Shown here piece after piece: positions 48,256 through 57,416 of a DNA stretch of 64,000 nt; the stretch's first letter is position 1, and each line of letters starts with the position of its first letter. Location: the NCBI GenBank assembly GCA_049969495.1, contig JBMFOT010000005.1:11508-75507 (forward strand), given 5' to 3'. The notes below the pieces were generated by a model. That model was not told where the DNA came from. It did no database searches and saw only the letters and a list, made by a program, of their open reading frames with translations. The translations under genes were made by a program, and so were the position numbers. The DNA comes from HRBIN16 sp049969495 (GTDB lineage Bacteria; Armatimonadota; HRBIN16).

Positions 48256-49635
48256 TTACCGCGCTTGCAACCTTTTCGCCTGCGCTGCCAGACGCGCGAG
48301 CTTTTTGCCGTCGCCCACCACCAGCACCTGCAGTCGGTCGGGATGGATATACTTTCGCGCCGCCATGAGCACATCCTGCGCGGTGACCGCTTGCACCCGC
48401 GCGATATAGGTATCGTAGGTGTCGCGCGGCAAGCCGTATATCTCTAGTAGCATCTGCGCCGAGACAGCGTCGCTTACCGTCGGGAAGCGAAACACGAAGG
48501 AGTTGATCAGGCTTTCCTTCGCCTGTTGTAGCTCCTCCTCGTTGGGCGGCTCTTCGGTAAGCCGACGCGCCTGCTCTTTCATCAGGCGGATGACCTCTTC
48601 CGCCGATTCGCTTTTAGTCTGGCATCCCATCACGAATAGCCCTCGCGGGTTGGCGGGCGCGAAGCTGCTCCACACTGCGTACGCAAGTCCGCGCTTATCA
48701 CGTATCTCCTGCGTGAGGCGTGAGGTGAATGACCCGCCCAGAATGTAGTTCAGCACGTCCAGCGCGGCGCGTTCGGGAACACCGCGTGCCACTCCCAGAT
48801 GTCCTACGCGCACGTGAGCCTGCTCTGCCTGCTTCGCGATAAAGCCGGTGGAGACGTCCTGTTCTCTGGGCATCGGTATTGTGGGCAGGACAGGGAGGGA
48901 ACCTCGCCAGCTGCCGAACAGCCTGCGTATCTCCTCCAGCATGATGCGCCGGTCGAAGTCGCCCACAACTGCAATCCAGAGGTTGCGCGGCGTCACCAGC
49001 TGGCGATGCCACTCCTGCAGGTCGCGACGGGTGATTTTCTGCACCGTCTGCACGACAGGCAGTCTCCCCAGTGGATGGTTTGTGCCGTAGACCAGCCTGG
49101 CGAACTCCCTGCTGGCGATGCCCGCGATATCGTCGTTGCGTCGGCGGATTTCCTCTATCGCACGCGCCTTCGCCAGATTCACCTGCTCCTCGCGAAACGC
49201 AGGGGTTCGTACCAGCTCCGCCAGCAGGCTCAGCCCCTTGCGCCAGTCCCGCGCCAGCGTGGACAGGGTGATGCCGATGGTGTCTCCCTCATCGGCGATG
49301 TCCAGAATCGCCGCCATGTCTTCTATCGCGGTGTTCAATGCTTCCGGCGAGCGGGTAAGGGTTCCGCCGTTGCGCCACGCACGCACGAAAACGGTACCCA
49401 GCCCCGCTTTCTCCGCCGGCTCGTACAACCGCCCGCCGCGCAAGCGCATCTCCACATCCACCAGAGGCAGGTCGTGGTCTTCCAGCAGGTAAATCACCAC
49501 CCCGTTAGGCAGTACCACACGCTCCGGTTTGGGCAGGGTGTACTGCAGGGGTGGGTACTCGATGCCCGTTGGCGGCACCGCGGCAGCGTACACTGCCAGG
49601 CACAGCATAAACGTTATCCCCAGCAATCTCCTCAT
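48256..49635 (-). CDS. M16 family peptidase, non-catalytic subunit
   Basis: A 459-residue exported protein (signal peptide GITFMLCLAVYAAAV) of the insulinase family. The position of the zinc motif HxxEH reads GLGTVFVRAWRNGG, so metal ligands are absent. The C-terminal half, however, keeps DKRGLAYAVWSSF, the Arg-Tyr pair that completes the active site. The upstream paralog has the reverse pattern, so the two should form a heterodimer. Its ATG overlaps the stop of that paralog by 4 bases. Confidence 0.92.
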   Translation of the reverse strand: MRRLLGITFMLCLAVYAAAVPPTGIEYPPLQYTLPKPERVVLPNGVVIYLLEDHDLPLVDVEMRLRGGRLYEPAEKAGLGTVFVRAWRNGGTLTRSPEALNTAIEDMAAILDIADEGDTIGITLSTLARDWRKGLSLLAELVRTPAFREEQVNLAKARAIEEIRRRNDDIAGIASREFARLVYGTNHPLGRLPVVQTVQKITRRDLQEWHRQLVTPRNLWIAVVGDFDRRIMLEEIRRLFGSWRGSLPVLPTIPMPREQDVSTGFIAKQAEQAHVRVGHLGVARGVPERAALDVLNYILGGSFTSRLTQEIRDKRGLAYAVWSSFAPANPRGLFVMGCQTKSESAEEVIRLMKEQARRLTEEPPNEEELQQAKESLINSFVFRFPTVSDAVSAQMLLEIYGLPRDTYDTYIARVQAVTAQDVLMAARKYIHPDRLQVLVVGDGKKLARLAAQAKRLQAR

Positions 49636-51134
49636 CGGCTTACCTCCGGCGCCGGCTCCAATACCGCAATGGTGCAGTTGTCCTTACGCAGGTACTTCTG
49701 CGCCACACGCTTGACATCCTGAGCAGTGACCTTGCGCACACGCTCTACAAAGCGAAACAGCTCGCGCCAGTCGCCCAGCACCGCATCCGCCCACAGCAGC
49801 TGCGTTGCCATGCCCTCGTTGGAGCGCAACTCGCGGATGAAATCCGCCTCTGCCCATGTGCGCATCCGTTTCAGTTCGGCTTCGCTGACAGGCTGGGTGC
49901 ACAGGCGTGTTATCTCACGCCAGATTGCCTGTTCCAGTTCCTGTACGGTATGCGGGTGGCGTGGTACAGCGTCTATGACGAACAGGTTCGGGTAGCGGTC
50001 GCCCGGAACGGAGTAGGCGGAAACGCTGAGCGCGATCTTCTGCCGTTCCACCAGCTCTCGGTACAGGCGCGAGGTGCGCCCGCGCGTCAGGATGCCCTGA
50101 ATTACTGCAAACACCACATCGTCGTCGTGGGGCGCGTTGGGCTTGTGGAAGCCCATCAGCATCTGCGCGTTGGCAGGCATCTTCACCACCACCCGCCGAA
50201 TGCCTCGCTGGGGAGGCTCTTCGGGGATGCGCTTCTCCGGCAGGGGGTGTGCGGGGATATTTCCGAAGTACTTCTCTACCAGCGCGATAACCCGCTCCGG
50301 CTCGACATCGCCCACCACTGCCAGCCAGGTGTTGTTCGGGGCGTAGTAGGCTCGGAAGAAGCGGTCGATATCCGCCGTGCGCAGGCGCGAAACGTCCGAT
50401 TCCCAGCCGATAACGGGGTTGCGGTAAGGATGTACCAGAAACGCCGTCGCCAGAAATGCCTCCCACAATGCGCCGTCGGGATTATCGTTCACGCTCTGGC
50501 GACGCTCTTCCAGTACCACGTCACGCTCCTGATAGAACTGACGCCAGACGGGATGGCTCATCTGGTCCGCCTGCATCAGCGCCGCCAGCTCGAGGCGGTT
50601 TGCGGGCACGCTGACGGTGTACACGGTGACGTCGTTGGATGTCCATGCGTTGGTGCCGGGGCTTCCCGCTCGCTCGAAGATTCGGTCGTACTCCTGCGGT
50701 ATCAGCCACCGGCTCACCTGTTGCAGCAGTTCCTGTTCGCGCTGCTTTATCTCGGCAATACGCTGTTTATCCGCCTTATCGCCTCTGGCAATCTCCGTCT
50801 CCAGTTCATCGTGCAGTCGCTCTATCTCCTCCCAAATCGGCTTTTCCTTCTCGTAGTCGCGTGTGCCGATAGTGGTGGTTCCTTTGAACAGCATGTGTTC
50901 CAGCATGTGGGTAACGCCGGTGCGCCCGCTTTCCTCATCCACGCCACCCACGCGGTGCAGAATATAGAAGGCGCAGGTCGGCGATTGTCTGCGAGGCAGA
51001 ATCAGCACGCGCAGACCGTTGGACAGCCGATGTTCCACCACGCGCTCGGCAAATGTGCCCTGGGCGAGGGCGACGGTGGGGAATAACAAAAGAAGCAACG
51101 CTGTTGCCTGTGTAAAAAGGACATACCATTTCAT
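49632..51134 (-). CDS. M16 family zinc peptidase, catalytic subunit
   Basis: The product has 500 residues from ATG 51134, whose bases overlap the recO stop codon (ATGA) and which has AGGAG upstream. A signal peptide (TALLLLLFPTVALAQ) is followed by the insulinase zinc motif HMLEH at 76-80 and the downstream Glu in ERDVVLEERRQSVNDNPDGA. The insert between them (about 90-140, EIERLHDELETEIARGDKAD) is a charged helical spacer. The C-terminal half lacks the RGLAY motif (it reads KIALSVSAYSV), which the partner provides. It acts in the periplasm or on the cell surface. Confidence 0.93.
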   Translation of the reverse strand: MKWYVLFTQATALLLLLFPTVALAQGTFAERVVEHRLSNGLRVLILPRRQSPTCAFYILHRVGGVDEESGRTGVTHMLEHMLFKGTTTIGTRDYEKEKPIWEEIERLHDELETEIARGDKADKQRIAEIKQREQELLQQVSRWLIPQEYDRIFERAGSPGTNAWTSNDVTVYTVSVPANRLELAALMQADQMSHPVWRQFYQERDVVLEERRQSVNDNPDGALWEAFLATAFLVHPYRNPVIGWESDVSRLRTADIDRFFRAYYAPNNTWLAVVGDVEPERVIALVEKYFGNIPAHPLPEKRIPEEPPQRGIRRVVVKMPANAQMLMGFHKPNAPHDDDVVFAVIQGILTRGRTSRLYRELVERQKIALSVSAYSVPGDRYPNLFVIDAVPRHPHTVQELEQAIWREITRLCTQPVSEAELKRMRTWAEADFIRELRSNEGMATQLLWADAVLGDWRELFRFVERVRKVTAQDVKRVAQKYLRKDNCTIAVLEPAPEVSR

Positions 51135-51877
51135 CCCATCAACTCCTGTCGCAGTTGCCACAGAACCTGTGTGCTCTTCATCTCTCTATCCAGATGATAC
51201 CTCAGGTGCAGATGAACGGCGTGTTCCAGCTCGCCCGCTGAGGGCTCGTCCGGAAAACCCACCTGACCGCCTGCGTTCAGCACCCGCCAGGTGAGCCACG
51301 CCAGACGCGATAGTTTCACCGTGCCGGTTGCTGTTCGTGCACAGGAGGCACACAACACTCCGCCGGCATCGGGGCAGAAGGCAATCTGTTCGCCGTCTAC
51401 CGGCTTGCCGCAGCGGGTGCAGGCATCCAGCACAGGGGTATATCCCTGCTGTAGCATGAGCGCGTTCTCAAAGAGGCACAGAGTCCACATTGGGCGATCG
51501 CTGGTCTCCAGTTCGTCCAGAACGTTCGATAACAGGTCAAAAAGGCCTTCGTCGGGCACACCTTCTTCCAGCAGGCGGTCTACCAGTTCGCAGGTGTAGA
51601 TAGCCGCTGCGGCGTTGACCAGCAGGCGGTGCAGGCGCGCCCGCGCCCGTTCTACTGATGCCTGGGTGACAATCCAGAAGGTTTTGCCTTGTGCAAGATG
51701 GAAACGCGCTTGCACGCAGGTCTCGGTGGCTCCTGCCAGTTTACTGGTGGGCTTGCGCGCACCCTTCGCGACGGCGGAGATCTTGCCCATCTCGCGCGTG
51801 AAGAGGGTCAGCACCTTGTCCGCTTCGCCCAACGGACGCCTGCGCAAGACGATTGCCTGCACGTTGACAGGAGGCAA
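51131..51877 (-). CDS. recO: DNA repair protein RecO
   Basis: A 248-residue protein that loads RecA with RecF and RecR. An OB fold at the N-terminus (VNVQAIVLRRRPLGEADKVL, then TLFTREMGKISAVAKGARKP) is followed by the helical domain and a zinc site: CTRCGKPVDGEQIAFCPDAG and VLCASCART. The TTG start at 51877 has GGAGGG upstream and touches the deoC stop. recF is not nearby. The gene is second in the deoC operon. Confidence 0.93.
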   Translation of the reverse strand: MPPVNVQAIVLRRRPLGEADKVLTLFTREMGKISAVAKGARKPTSKLAGATETCVQARFHLAQGKTFWIVTQASVERARARLHRLLVNAAAAIYTCELVDRLLEEGVPDEGLFDLLSNVLDELETSDRPMWTLCLFENALMLQQGYTPVLDACTRCGKPVDGEQIAFCPDAGGVLCASCARTATGTVKLSRLAWLTWRVLNAGGQVGFPDEPSAGELEHAVHLHLRYHLDREMKSTQVLWQLRQELMG

Positions 51878-52555
51878 CTACGTTCCCTCCTCCAGCTGCT
51901 GTAGCAGTGTCACGCCGCTGCTGGTGCCGATGCGGTCTGCCCCCGCCTGCAACAGTTCCAGCGCGAGGCTAAGGGTGCGGATACCACCTGCCGCTTTGAC
52001 TTTCAGGTGAGATGGCGCGGCGGAGCGCAATAACCTCACGTCCTCGATGGTGGCTCCGCCCTCGCCAAAGCCGGTGGAGGTCTTCACGAAGTCCGCGCCG
52101 CTCTCTGCTACCACGAGCGTTGCCCGGATTTTCTCCTCTTGTGTCAGGTAACAACACTCGATAATCACCTTGAGTATAGCGGGGGGTGTTGCCGAGCGGC
52201 ACAGGGAAACTATCTGCTCTATTTCGTGGCGTACCGCGCGCCAGTCTCCAGACTTCAAAGCGGGGAGGGCGATTACCATGTCCAGTTCGGTCGCCCCTGC
52301 CGCCAGAGCCTGCTCTGCCTCGTACAGCTTGACCGCCGGCATATTTGCGCCCAGCGGGAACCCTACCACCGTGCCCACCGCCACATCGCTTCCTTCTAAA
52401 TGGCGCACCGCTATTTTGACCCAACACGGCTGAATGCACACGCTGGCGAAGTGGTACTGTAGCGCCTCCTCGCATAACCGTTCGATCTCGGCACGGGTGC
52501 CGGTGGGGCGGAGCAGGGTATGGTCAATGCGTTTTGCCAGATCTAATCGGTTCAT
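51878..52555 (-). CDS. deoC: Deoxyribose-phosphate aldolase
   Basis: A 225-residue class I aldolase cleaving deoxyribose-5-phosphate to glyceraldehyde-3-phosphate and acetaldehyde. It starts at ATG 52555 (MNRLDLAKRIDHTLLRPTGT) with GAGGTG upstream; the frame is open to 52654. KVIIECCYLTQEEKIRA and the Schiff-base lysine in GADFVKTSTGFGEGGATIED are present. It begins a six-gene operon that also carries recO, the M16 pair and ruvC. Confidence 0.95.
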   Translation of the reverse strand: MNRLDLAKRIDHTLLRPTGTRAEIERLCEEALQYHFASVCIQPCWVKIAVRHLEGSDVAVGTVVGFPLGANMPAVKLYEAEQALAAGATELDMVIALPALKSGDWRAVRHEIEQIVSLCRSATPPAILKVIIECCYLTQEEKIRATLVVAESGADFVKTSTGFGEGGATIEDVRLLRSAAPSHLKVKAAGGIRTLSLALELLQAGADRIGTSSGVTLLQQLEEGT

Positions 52556-52679
52556 CTTTTCACCTCTGGTCTCATCTGTATTTTCGCACAAGTGGGTCAG
52601 AAATTCAATGTGTTCGTCTGCTCCCCTTGCTGTTCGCGGGCAAAGTTGATACACTGGATTTGCGGGAAGAGCGGCGGCG

Positions 52680-53780
52680 ATGAGAAAATATCTCCGAGAG
52701 CTGGACTGGACGACGATACTGATAGCCCTTCTGCTGTGCGCGGTGGGGCTGGTGATGATTTACAGCGCGCGGCGGGCGCAGGGGGACGGCATCTTGTTTG
52801 TACGCAAGCAAGCGGTCGCGATGGGTATCGGCGTGATCGCCATGTTCTTTATCGCCTACTTCCCGGTGCAGACGTGGCAGCGGTGGACAAAGTGGTTTTA
52901 TATAATAAATGTCGCCTTACTACTCTATGTGGACAGTTTCGGCAAGATTACCAAAGGCTCTCAGCGCTGGATTCCCCTGCCGGGCGGTTTCCATTTCCAG
53001 CCCTCCGAAGTGGCGAAGATTCTCATCATCTTAGCGTTGGCAGCATGGCTTGCCAGCAGGGAGGAGAAGCTGCGCGACCGCTGGACGGTGTTGAAGTCGC
53101 TACTGTATATCGGCGTTCCGGTGATACTGATATTTAAACAACCCGACCTGGGCACCTCGCTGGTGGTGATGGCGATATGGTTTGGGATGATGATGCTGGC
53201 GGGGGCGAACCTGAAGCATTTGGGATTGGTCTTGTTGGCAGGGCTAGTGGCTTTTACCGCCCTGTGGCACCTGAACGTGCTGGAGGACTATCAGAAGAAC
53301 CGGCTTGTCGCTTTTCTGAACCCTCAACGTGACCCGCGCGGCTCCGGCTATCATATCCTGCAAGCGCGTATTGCGGTGGGTTCCGGGCAGGTGTTTGGCA
53401 AGGGATTGTTTCACGGCACGCAGAACCTGCTGTTGTTCATCCCCGAGCAACACACCGACTTTATCTTTACGGTGGTGGCAGAGGAAACGGGGTTCATGGG
53501 AAGCGTTGCTTTGTTGTCGGCGTATGCGCTGTTGCTGTGGAGGCTCTCACGCCTGATTCTGCAAACGCACCGTCTCTATTCGCGTCTGATTGCAGCGGGA
53601 ATCACCACCTTTTTTGCCTACCATATTATCGTCAACACAGGTATGGTTATCGGCATCTTGCCGGTGGTAGGGGTATGGCTACCCTTCGTCAGCTTTGGGG
53701 GAACGGCGGTGATTACCTGTTTCCTTGCGCTGGGCTTTATGCAAGCCATCCACCGGCAGCAGTATGAGGTGATGTTCTGA
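52680..53780 (+). CDS. rodA: Peptidoglycan glycosyltransferase RodA/FtsW family
   Basis: A 366-residue SEDS protein with about ten membrane helices. The conserved SEDS residues are in GSQRWIPLPGGFHFQPSEVAK, IFKQPDLGTSLVVMAIW, and near the end HTDFIFTVVAEETGF and GMVIGILPVVGVWLPFVSFG. It polymerises lipid II during cell elongation. It stands alone, without a class B PBP or mreBCD next to it. The 3' end overlaps the convergent DUF433 gene by 102 bases. Confidence 0.93.
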   Translation: MRKYLRELDWTTILIALLLCAVGLVMIYSARRAQGDGILFVRKQAVAMGIGVIAMFFIAYFPVQTWQRWTKWFYIINVALLLYVDSFGKITKGSQRWIPLPGGFHFQPSEVAKILIILALAAWLASREEKLRDRWTVLKSLLYIGVPVILIFKQPDLGTSLVVMAIWFGMMMLAGANLKHLGLVLLAGLVAFTALWHLNVLEDYQKNRLVAFLNPQRDPRGSGYHILQARIAVGSGQVFGKGLFHGTQNLLLFIPEQHTDFIFTVVAEETGFMGSVALLSAYALLLWRLSRLILQTHRLYSRLIAAGITTFFAYHIIVNTGMVIGILPVVGVWLPFVSFGGTAVITCFLALGFMQAIHRQQYEVMF

Positions 53781-54017
53781 GGAGCCTATTCTTCCGTTGC
53801 AGCAACTGGATAAAGACTGCGCAGCAAACAGTAAGCAAGCCTGAATATCCTCCTGCTGCAAGCCCGGATATTCCGATAGTATCTCCTCTGTTGTTATCCC
53901 TTGCGACAGGAGTTTGAGGATATGCTCGACGGTGAGCCTCGTTCCTCGGATGACAGGCTTCCCTGCCATAACCCGAGGGTTAGTGGTGATACGTTCCAGA
54001 AGATATCGTTCTTTCAT
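53679..54017 (-). CDS. DUF433 antitoxin-like protein, extended C-terminus
   Basis: The product is 113 residues from ATG 54017 (GAGAGGTG upstream). Residues about 5-70 match DUF433: ITTNPRVMAGKPVIRGTRL, TVEHILKLLSQGITTEEILS and EYPGLQQEDIQACLLFA. Such proteins usually number about 75-80 residues and lie before a PIN-like DUF5615 toxin gene. Here the next bases continue into a basic, low-quality tail (SSCCNGRIGSSEHHLILLP and onward) encoded antisense to rodA, and no toxin gene follows. The natural end and the partner have probably been lost. Confidence 0.7.
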   Translation of the reverse strand: MKERYLLERITTNPRVMAGKPVIRGTRLTVEHILKLLSQGITTEEILSEYPGLQQEDIQACLLFAAQSLSSCCNGRIGSSEHHLILLPVDGLHKAQRKETGNHRRSPKADEG

Positions 54018-54095
54018 TTCGCACCTCTCCCAGACGCTTCTTGCTCCGAAACCTTGTCCTCCACTGGTAATTCTTGCACAAGTGGAGAGCAAAAT

Positions 54096-54707
54096 TCAAT
54101 CCTGTCGCTCTTCGGTTGCCCACAATCTCCCCAGCATCTGCCGGTATTGCTCGGGCGTGTTCATCTGGAGCAAGATGGTGTCGGTGTCCACCGGCACCTC
54201 ATACACTGCGTCGGGGTGCGCATGCAGCAGGGTATTTAAGCCTTTATCCTCTGGCAGCCCCAGTATCTCTTCGCGGAAGCGCGCGCTGAATAACACCGGA
54301 TGCCCGCGCTTGCCGCCGTACGTGGGCACAACGATACTTTCAGGATGGTAGGCGAAAGCGGTTATCAGCGCATCGTGCACCCACGCAGGTATCAGCGGTT
54401 GGTCGCCGAGCACAACCAGCATTCCGTCTACACTCTGGTTCATCTGCGCCAGCGCCCATTGTACCGAGGAAATCATACCTCTTTCCGGGCGCGGGTTCAC
54501 GATGACTTCCGCCGGCAAATGTTCTATTAGCCGGAAGATTTGCGTCCAGCCATATCCCAGTACCACCACCGCGTGCGTTACCCGCGAGGTGGTGACATTG
54601 CCGATGACCGTCTCGATCACCGTGCTATTGCCGAACGGCAACAGCATTTTCGGTCGCCCCATACGGGTGGATGCCCCCGCTGCCAGTATCACCGCAACGA
54701 TATCCAT
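54096..54707 (-). CDS. MobA/MocA-like nucleotidyltransferase
   Basis: A 203-residue NTP transferase with the pattern VAVILAAGASTRMGRPKMLL, GMISSVQWALAQMNQSVDG and LVVLGDQPLIPAWVHDALI, and GHPVLFSARFREEILGL near the middle. This matches molybdenum cofactor cytidylyltransferase (MocA) and the related purine/guanylyl enzymes. No molybdoenzyme gene is nearby, so the acceptor is uncertain. Confidence 0.87.
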   Translation of the reverse strand: MDIVAVILAAGASTRMGRPKMLLPFGNSTVIETVIGNVTTSRVTHAVVVLGYGWTQIFRLIEHLPAEVIVNPRPERGMISSVQWALAQMNQSVDGMLVVLGDQPLIPAWVHDALITAFAYHPESIVVPTYGGKRGHPVLFSARFREEILGLPEDKGLNTLLHAHPDAVYEVPVDTDTILLQMNTPEQYRQMLGRLWATEERQD

Positions 54708-54779
54708 TTTTCATCTCCTTCTGGTTCTGGATGCGCACTGAAGTGCGCTACGACGGACGGGGTGGTTGGCTCCTTTTGT

Positions 54780-56363
54780 CTATACAGGGTGGGTGCGCAA
54801 CCACTCCAGCTCGATACCCTGCGCCCGCAGCAGATTCTGGTAGTCCCTCAGCAGATTTTCATCCTCTCTGACCTGATGTGGCTCCACATCCTTCTGGATG
54901 CAGAAGGCGGCGAGCAACCCTGCCGCCTCACCGATATTCCACTCCACCGGATGCAGACGGAAACAGCCGTTGGTGATGTGCGTGGTGCCGATATTTTTGC
55001 AGGCGGGCAACAGGTTGCGCATCCGTACCGGCAACAACGCTCCCAGCGGTATCTGGAACGGCAGCGCACCGATATCGATGGAGTTGGTACCGTTGGTGCT
55101 AGGGTGCAGGTCGATTCGGTAACAGCCCACGCCAACGCTATCGGGGAACGGCTTCGCCCTGTCCGCGCCCGGGTTCAGCTCTGAGGCCACATGATGCTCG
55201 GTGACGGTGAACACGGCGCGGATACGCCGGGACTCGCGGATGTAGGGATACATCGCCAGTCCATCGTCGGTGCCGGTGATGTCGGGGCGCAGGTATAAGC
55301 CGGGGTAGCCTGTGCCTCCATCAGGACGAGGCGCTTCCGTCTGCAGCCAGTACAGCAAGCTGAGCGACAGCTGCCGTGCCTCTTCCAGTCTCTCTTTGAC
55401 CACCTCTTCGGGCTGGTCGATAATCGTTGCGACGAAGTAATCGTTCTGCGGCCAGTTGACGATGGTCACCTCATGCGGAGCGAGTTCGGGCGGATAGTGC
55501 TCCCGACACACGATACGCCGGTAGGTGAACAACGAGCGGTAAGGATTATCGGTTTCATGCGGGAAGAGGTACCAGCGTGTCTTCTCCAGCGTAATCGGAT
55601 GGGCGGTATACCAGCTGAGCAGTTTGTCGGGCCAGAAGTGAGGCTGATACTCGCGCCACCGCTCGTACTGGGCGGGTTTGTCGATGGTGTGGTTGCCATC
55701 GGGGTCGTACGCCATGGCGAAGCACCAGGTAATGCCCTGCACGTTGTCCGGTTGTGGCTCACCTTCCACCGCATGAGGTTCACCGGTGTCTCGCTGCGAC
55801 TCCGCGCCCACCACATACTCGGTTCCGGTCATCGGCAGCAGGTCACCCAGCTCGGTGGCGTCCAGCACGTAGCGCGCCTGAATAAGCTCTCCCTCTGCGG
55901 TGTGCAGGTTACGCACGGTGACAGCAAGCACCCTGTCGCCTTCCACCTCAGCGGAGACCGGTTTGCGGTGCAGGCGAACGTCCAGCCATCCGGCGGTGCG
56001 CGGATAGTGTAGCATCGCGTTCAAGACCATCAGACCGACGCGCGGTTCGTGGCACAGACGCGATACCCAGCCGTTGCCCGGGTTCAGGCGCGGGTTACTG
56101 CGGGCTGGCAGGGCAAGCGGGTAGTGTTCGCGGTAGAACTGGCGCACCGCGTTTCGATACTGCCGATAGCGCGCGGTGCAGCCGAAGCTCTCAATCCACG
56201 GGTGTTCATCGGGCGGAACCGCCTGAGCGGTTAGCTGTCCACCAATCCATTCGGTTTCTTCGGTCATTATCACCTTCAGACCCAGGCTGGATGCCGCCAT
56301 CGCCGCGGCACAGCCTCCTGTCCCACCACCCACAATGAGCACATCGCAACGGGTTTCCTTCAT
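54780..56363 (-). CDS. FAD-dependent oxidoreductase
   Basis: A 527-residue protein starting at ATG 56363 (GGAGGAG upstream); the frame is open to 56465. The N-terminal FAD fold CDVLIVGGGTGGCAAAMAAS is followed by WIGGQLTAQAVPPDEHPWI and, at 180-200, LDATELGDLLPMTGTEYVVG, of the FAD_oxidored type (PF12831). The C-terminal part has NLLPACKNIGTTHITNGCFR and LHPVEWNIGEAAGLLAAFCI. There is no signal peptide. The substrate is not known. It is divergent from the next gene. Confidence 0.87.
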   Translation of the reverse strand: MKETRCDVLIVGGGTGGCAAAMAASSLGLKVIMTEETEWIGGQLTAQAVPPDEHPWIESFGCTARYRQYRNAVRQFYREHYPLALPARSNPRLNPGNGWVSRLCHEPRVGLMVLNAMLHYPRTAGWLDVRLHRKPVSAEVEGDRVLAVTVRNLHTAEGELIQARYVLDATELGDLLPMTGTEYVVGAESQRDTGEPHAVEGEPQPDNVQGITWCFAMAYDPDGNHTIDKPAQYERWREYQPHFWPDKLLSWYTAHPITLEKTRWYLFPHETDNPYRSLFTYRRIVCREHYPPELAPHEVTIVNWPQNDYFVATIIDQPEEVVKERLEEARQLSLSLLYWLQTEAPRPDGGTGYPGLYLRPDITGTDDGLAMYPYIRESRRIRAVFTVTEHHVASELNPGADRAKPFPDSVGVGCYRIDLHPSTNGTNSIDIGALPFQIPLGALLPVRMRNLLPACKNIGTTHITNGCFRLHPVEWNIGEAAGLLAAFCIQKDVEPHQVREDENLLRDYQNLLRAQGIELEWLRTHPV

Positions 56364-56541
56364 CGTTTCTGCTCCTCCACTGCTTTGCGGGGTACGGTAT
56401 TTTATCACGGGGGGGAAGAAAAACGAAACCCCCTGCAAGGGGCAGACAGTGTTTACCTGCCTCAATGCGGCGCGAATCTACCGAGCGGGTACCGGAGTCA
56501 AACACAATGGAAATCACTTGAGCCAAAGGAGGAACCACAAC

Positions 56542-57246
56542 GTGGCTATTCTGACCGAGAAAGATAAGGCAGCGGTGCGCGAGCGGCTGAGCGAGATGGT
56601 CAGCCCGGTGAAGATGATCGTGTTCGCACCTGCCACCAACCTGATAGCGCCGGGGCGACGGGAGTGCGCCTTCTGCACGGAGCTGCGCGAACTGATGGGT
56701 GAACTGGCGGAGCTGAACGACAAACTGCAGGTAGAGTTTGTGGACCCGTACACCGACCCGGTGCGCGCGGCAGCGTACGACCTGAAAAAGGATGGACAGG
56801 GCTACCTTGTGCCCGCTGTCGTGCTAACGGGGCTACAAAACGGCGAAGAGGTGGACTACGGCATCCGCTTCTACGGCATTCCGGCGGGTTACGAGTTTGC
56901 CACCCTGCTGGAGGACATCCTGATGATTTCCACCGGTCATCACCACCTCGCGCCGCAGGTGCTGGACGAGGTGTCCAGAATCGACAAGCCGGTAGACATC
57001 ATGGTGTTCGTCACGCCGACGTGCCCGTACTGCCCACGTGCGGTGCTCACCGCGCACCAGTTCGCCTTCGTGAACCCAAACATTCGCGGGGCGATGATCG
57101 AGGCGATGGAGTTCGAGCAGCTGAGCCAGGACTGGAACGTGTACGGCGTGCCCAAGACCGTCATCAACGAGGTGGTGGAGTTCGAAGGGGCGATGCCCGA
57201 CAACATGGTACTGCGCTATCTTGAAAACGCCCTCGTGAAGGCATAG
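56542..57246 (+). CDS. Glutaredoxin-like protein disulfide oxidoreductase
   Basis: A 234-residue protein with two thioredoxin folds, as in PDO proteins of thermophilic archaea and bacteria. The first site is CAFC (in RRECAFCTELRELM, about residues 34-37) and the second CPYC (in VTPTCPYCPRAVLTAHQFA, about 156-159), followed by cis-proline YGVPKTVINEVVEFEG. GTG 56542 has GGAGGAACC upstream. It could keep cytoplasmic proteins in their proper disulfide state, which fits a thermophile. It ends with its own terminator. Confidence 0.93.
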   Translation: MAILTEKDKAAVRERLSEMVSPVKMIVFAPATNLIAPGRRECAFCTELRELMGELAELNDKLQVEFVDPYTDPVRAAAYDLKKDGQGYLVPAVVLTGLQNGEEVDYGIRFYGIPAGYEFATLLEDILMISTGHHHLAPQVLDEVSRIDKPVDIMVFVTPTCPYCPRAVLTAHQFAFVNPNIRGAMIEAMEFEQLSQDWNVYGVPKTVINEVVEFEGAMPDNMVLRYLENALVKA

Positions 57247-57264
57247 GGTAGAAGGCGCGTCCTC

Positions 57265-57291
57265 GCCCCCTGCGCAAGCGGGGGCTTTTTT
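57265..57291 (+). terminator. Rho-independent terminator after the disulfide oxidoreductase gene
   Basis: GCCCCC-TGCGCAAGC-GGGGGC closes a 6-base GC stem directly followed by TTTTTT. Confidence 0.88.
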
Positions 57292-57354
57292 GTTTGGATG
57301 CGTCTGTGGGTCAGCGCACACGCAGGTGCGCCCCTACGTGATGAACCGTTCCTC

Positions 57355-57384
57355 TTGACTCTGTATGAAAGAAACGCTTATAAT
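57355..57384 (+). promoter_or_regulatory. Promoter of the radical SAM gene
   Basis: TTGACT (57355-57360) and TATAAT (57379-57384) are spaced by 18 bases, about 26 bases ahead of the start codon. Confidence 0.7.
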
Positions 57385-57416
57385 CAATCAAGTAATGGAC
57401 GGGGAGGTATATGTAA

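Noticed and set aside
49950..51086. 378-codon plus-strand frame over the M16 gene
   Set aside because: Antisense to a zinc peptidase with a clear motif and signal peptide.
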